Source: CAVVNC01 sp963750015 | GTDB taxonomy: Bacteria > Desulfobacterota > Syntrophorhabdia > Syntrophorhabdales > WCHB1-27 | DNA length: 64,000 nucleotides | Direction: 5' to 3' | NCBI GenBank assembly: GCA_963750015.1 | Contig: CAVVPU010000221.1 | Coordinates: 62,001-126,000, forward strand | In this document: positions 61,696 through 64,000 of the stretch, in pieces | Layout of the letters: each line of letters begins with the position of its first letter | Numbering within the stretch: position 1 is the stretch's first letter | Notes under the pieces: model-generated | The model's database searches: none | The model's input: the letters and a program-made list of their open reading frames with translations, nothing else | Told to the model about the DNA's origin: nothing | Translations under genes and position numbers: made by a program

Positions 61696-62835
61696 ATGGG
61701 TTTCGCAAATCTGGAGACACCGAGAAGACCAAAGTCCGGTCCCGCTATCGGGAGCGTTTCGACGAATAGCGCCAAAAAGAAGGGCAGAGCGGCCATTAAG
61801 GCCGGCATCGCTTCCGACGCGGTGAGGGAAGTCGTCCCTTCCGCCGAGCCGGTACAGCAGCGCCAAATCCGCGTGGGGCTCATAGGCCTGTGGAAGAACG
61901 TGTTCACGAGGGGCAACCGCGCCATATTGATTAGCAAAGAGCCCGTAGAAGCCCCGGAACGGCCGGCGCGCAGCTTCGCGATTACAAAAGAGGCGCCTGA
62001 TGAGTCGCCCCGCACAAGAGGAAAGAAGCAGGAATCCCCCATCCCGGGCATGATGGAAATGGCGAAAAAGTATCTTGACGAGGTTGTCCACACAAAAACG
62101 GAATCGTCCGCCCCGACCATGCTGAAAAGCCCGTCCGAACTCACGCATCCTTCCATAAAGATCACGGACAGACGGAGGACCTCAAGGGTGTCAGCGGGCC
62201 TGATGGAAGGAAAAATGGAGCAGGAGATGGTCCATCTCCACCAGGCTGCGGTATCTGCCCTGCAGCAGAATACCCACGTGCTCATACAATTCACGGGTTC
62301 CCTCGCGGGGGAGGGCACTTCGACCATAGCGAAGGAATTCGCGCGGGTCTCATCCACGAAGTTCAAGAAAAAAACGCTTCTTTTCGATGCGGATTGGCGC
62401 CAGGCCGCCCTGAGACAGCCGTCGCGGAGGACAGACCCGGTCACCATCGAAAGGGCCGTGCGCCATGGCCTTCCCCTGGAACAGGCCCTCGCGTGCATCG
62501 AGAAGCCCCTCCTCTTTACCTGTCTTCTCTCCGCCGATCCCGAGTTTTGCCCGGATCTCTACGATCTGCCTGCTATGAAGCGCGCCTGGTCGCACCTTAA
62601 GGAGGCCTTCGACGTAGTCGTCGTCGATTCACCTCCGGCCGCCGACTATCAGGACAGCGCGATCGTCGCCAAAGACATGGACGGCGTAATCCTCGTACTC
62701 AAGGCCGACAGCACGAAATGGCCGATCGCCTTGAACGCGAAGCAAGAGATCGCCGACAATGGCGGGAATATTCTCGGCATGGCCCTGAACGATCGCCGTT
62801 TCCATATCCCAGAGAAGATATATCGTCGTCTCTGA
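61696..62835 (+). CDS. CpsD/ExoP-like ATPase with degenerate P-loop
   Basis: Homologue of bacterial tyrosine-kinase/ATPase partners of Wzz. A hydrophilic N-terminal part of about 170 residues (linker-like) precedes a P-loop domain: Walker A reads GSLAGEGTST (201-210), with Thr208 where the family has Lys; Walker A' is LLFDADWR (Asp231, Asp233) and Walker B VVVVDSPP. No C-terminal Tyr cluster. It is probably not an active autokinase but could still regulate export. 379 residues. Confidence 0.8.
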   Translation: MGFANLETPRRPKSGPAIGSVSTNSAKKKGRAAIKAGIASDAVREVVPSAEPVQQRQIRVGLIGLWKNVFTRGNRAILISKEPVEAPERPARSFAITKEAPDESPRTRGKKQESPIPGMMEMAKKYLDEVVHTKTESSAPTMLKSPSELTHPSIKITDRRRTSRVSAGLMEGKMEQEMVHLHQAAVSALQQNTHVLIQFTGSLAGEGTSTIAKEFARVSSTKFKKKTLLFDADWRQAALRQPSRRTDPVTIERAVRHGLPLEQALACIEKPLLFTCLLSADPEFCPDLYDLPAMKRAWSHLKEAFDVVVVDSPPAADYQDSAIVAKDMDGVILVLKADSTKWPIALNAKQEIADNGGNILGMALNDRRFHIPEKIYRRL

Positions 62836-63351
62836 TTCGCTATGCAAAAATAGCCTTACGATCTCACGAGACTTTGGAAATTCGTCGGGGACAACAATCC
62901 GGAAAGCTCGCGGGACCAAATGCGGCATTTGCAGCACCTTTTTCTGTCGGCATCCCACTTGCTCTTTTTCAAGGCATACCATTCGTATTCTGTAGCGAGA
63001 AGAGAAACCTTGAAGAAACTCGTTTTCAGGAAGACGGCCTCCGCTGCGAAATCTTGATAGCTTGTGAAGATCTGGCTCTTACCAGCACCTACAAGTCGTC
63101 GCCCTGCGATAGCTTCTGCCAATAGCGATTACCACGAGAAGTGATCCGCCTTTGCGGGGAAGAAAACGTTTTACCCCTGCCTGACGGGCCGACACCTGTT
63201 GCCGAAGGCTGACTTCACCGACTAGAAAGGGCCCTGTCGGTGCAGACAGGGCCCTTTCTAGCATGCCTGACAACACTCAGCAAGTCATGTCTCCATCATC
63301 TTACTTTCCTTCTATCAACCGGGTAACGGCGCCCGGCAGTGTGCAGACCTC
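62836..63351. other. Non-coding stretch between the CpsD-like and MIase-like genes
   Basis: About 515 bases. An 88-residue minus-strand frame (62856-63122, TTG start, no ribosome site) is not convincing. The main feature is the perfect inverted repeat at 63222-63261. Confidence 0.5.
63222..63261. terminator. Perfect 17-bp hairpin, probable bidirectional terminator
   Basis: CTAGAAAGGGCCCTGTC (63222-63238) and its exact complement (63245-63261) flank a 6-base loop. It lies downstream of the plus-strand CpsD-like gene and downstream of the minus-strand MIase-like gene. The T residues are inside the stem, with no separate T-tract, so termination is inferred. Confidence 0.6.
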
Positions 63352-63675
63352 TCATCCCTTTCTTATCTGCTGAATCATCCTGCGTTCCTGAAAAGCCCTT
63401 CCCTCGAAACTCTGGAGAGGCGTCACTTGCCATTCCAGTATACTCCATAAGGGCAGGGCCCTCAGGATCCGGTCCAATTCCTCATTCGAAGGGACGTCGA
63501 TTATAAATACGATTCCCCGCTCGGAAACCGGCACGCCTCCCGCAAGAATAGTGCTTTCCGATTCGAGCTTGATGAGGGCTTCGAATCCCGGCAGGACCAT
63601 GTCCTCGAGCAGCTCGATCATGTCTTCGGCGGTGGTCCCTGTTGGACCGTTGCTACCCATAACCAGATATCTCAT
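63352..63675 (-). CDS. Small muconolactone isomerase/YciI-like protein
   Basis: Ferredoxin-like-fold protein of about 107 residues from ATG 63675 (MRYLVMGSNGPTGTT), behind GGGAGAAGC; a longer frame to 63741 adds an unconserved basic lead. The layout (FEALIKLESESTILAGGVPV, then IVFIIDVPSNEELDRIL and LPLWSILEWQVTPL) matches the MIase-like family, typically a multimeric ring protein. Function unknown; the catechol pathway is not implied by context. Confidence 0.7.
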   Translation of the reverse strand: MRYLVMGSNGPTGTTAEDMIELLEDMVLPGFEALIKLESESTILAGGVPVSERGIVFIIDVPSNEELDRILRALPLWSILEWQVTPLQSFEGRAFQERRMIQQIRKG

Positions 63676-63753
63676 GATGCTTCTCCCTTTTCTTCTCCGG
63701 CCTTTTTGAAAGTCTTTGCCCCTCTCTTTTGTCCTTCGCAAGCTACGGCGCGA

Positions 63754-64000
63754 CTAGAGCTTTCGCTTTCCCGCCGGACGGCTTCGCGTCTCGGCTTCTG
63801 CCCTTGCCCTTTGCGATCGTTCCGCCTCCACTTGTCTTTCCAAAGCAACGATGCTTTCCTTCAGGGTCTGCACCTGCTTGTCCGATTCTTCCAGCTTGGT
63901 CGATAAGGTCGATATGCGCAACCGGAGATCGCTTATCTCTCTATCTTTTGACGCCCTCACCCGAGCGAGCTGCGTCTGCTGATTCCCCGCGAAGACAGCC
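63754..64000 (-). CDS. C-terminal part of a coiled-coil protein, running off the window
   Basis: The frame is open to the window edge. The visible part reads through AVFAGNQQTQLARV, which could be the end of a signal peptide, into a heptad-rich coiled coil (EISDLRLRISTLSTKLEE to ERQVEAERSQRARAEAE) and ends with a basic KRKL. Composition suggests a secreted or periplasmic helical protein; identity unknown. Partial at its 5' end. Confidence 0.6.
   Translation of the reverse strand, partial: AVFAGNQQTQLARVRASKDREISDLRLRISTLSTKLEESDKQVQTLKESIVALERQVEAERSQRARAEAETRSRPAGKRKL

Noticed and set aside
61410..62498. 362-residue minus-strand ORF opposite the Wzz and CpsD-like genes
   Set aside because: Shadow frame of two recognisable genes.
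62856..63122. 88-residue minus-strand ORF with a TTG start
   Set aside because: No ribosome site, no recognised family; plausible codon use only, so too weak to call.

Overview
The window comes from a moderately GC-rich Gram-negative bacterium. An outer-membrane type polysaccharide export lipoprotein, QueA/Tgt/YajC and a fused str-S10-spc-alpha ribosomal cluster fit a deltaproteobacterial (Desulfobacterota) lineage. A Syntrophorhabdus-like syntroph is my best guess, but this is inferred from protein character and layout, not from a database search.

Region 1 (1-7.8 kb) holds a MATE efflux gene (+) and a convergent minus-strand metabolic block: a FAD reductase, a HAD phosphatase, an adenine deaminase broken by one frameshift, SerA and a class V aminotransferase. 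The last two probably make serine.

Region 2 (8.0-26.3 kb, +) is one long ribosomal cluster behind a clear promoter: rpsL, rpsG, fusA, tuf, rpsJ, rplD, rplW, rplB, rpsS, rplV, rpsC, rplP, rpmC, rpsQ, rplN, rplX, rplE, rpsN, rpsH, rplF, rplR, rpsE, rpmD, rplO, secY, map, infA, rpmJ, rpsM, rpsK, rpsD, rpoA, rplQ. rplC (L3) is missing from its usual slot, adk is missing between secY and map, and about 370 bp of repeated GC-rich non-coding DNA interrupts the cluster between rpsS and rplV.

Region 3 (26.3-37.2 kb, +) has tRNA-Gln(CUG), a GT2/DUF2304 pair, tRNA-Gly(CCC) on the minus strand, queA-tgt-yajC, rpsF-ssb-like-rpsR-rplI-dnaB-pgsA, the glycolytic genes gap-pgk-tpiA, secG, and tRNA-Leu(GAG) with a strong terminator.

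Region 4 (37.3-62.8 kb) is an accessory exopolysaccharide island directly downstream of tRNA-Leu. Two IS5-family (IS427-like) elements in opposite orientation, one decayed and one nearly intact, flank an initiating sugar transferase, a Gfo/Idh/MocA oxidoreductase and a frameshifted FkbM methyltransferase. Then comes a long minus-strand block: Wzx flippase, GT1, Wzy-like polymerase, secreted beta-helix protein, frameshifted GT2, YdjC deacetylase, glutaminase-dead AsnB homologue, FemAB/GNAT-like protein, six-hairpin glycosidase-like protein, GT2, GT4 and DegT aminotransferase. A divergent plus-strand block encodes the export machinery: Wza-like lipoprotein, hexapeptide acyltransferase, Wzz and a CpsD-like ATPase with a degenerate P-loop. 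Together these describe a Wzx/Wzy-type polysaccharide system. The roughly 950 bp between the two blocks has no convincing gene but looks like a structured RNA, possibly of the HEARO/omega-RNA type.

Region 5 (62.8-64 kb) has a non-coding stretch with a perfect 17-bp hairpin, a small muconolactone-isomerase-like protein and the end of a coiled-coil protein that runs off the window.
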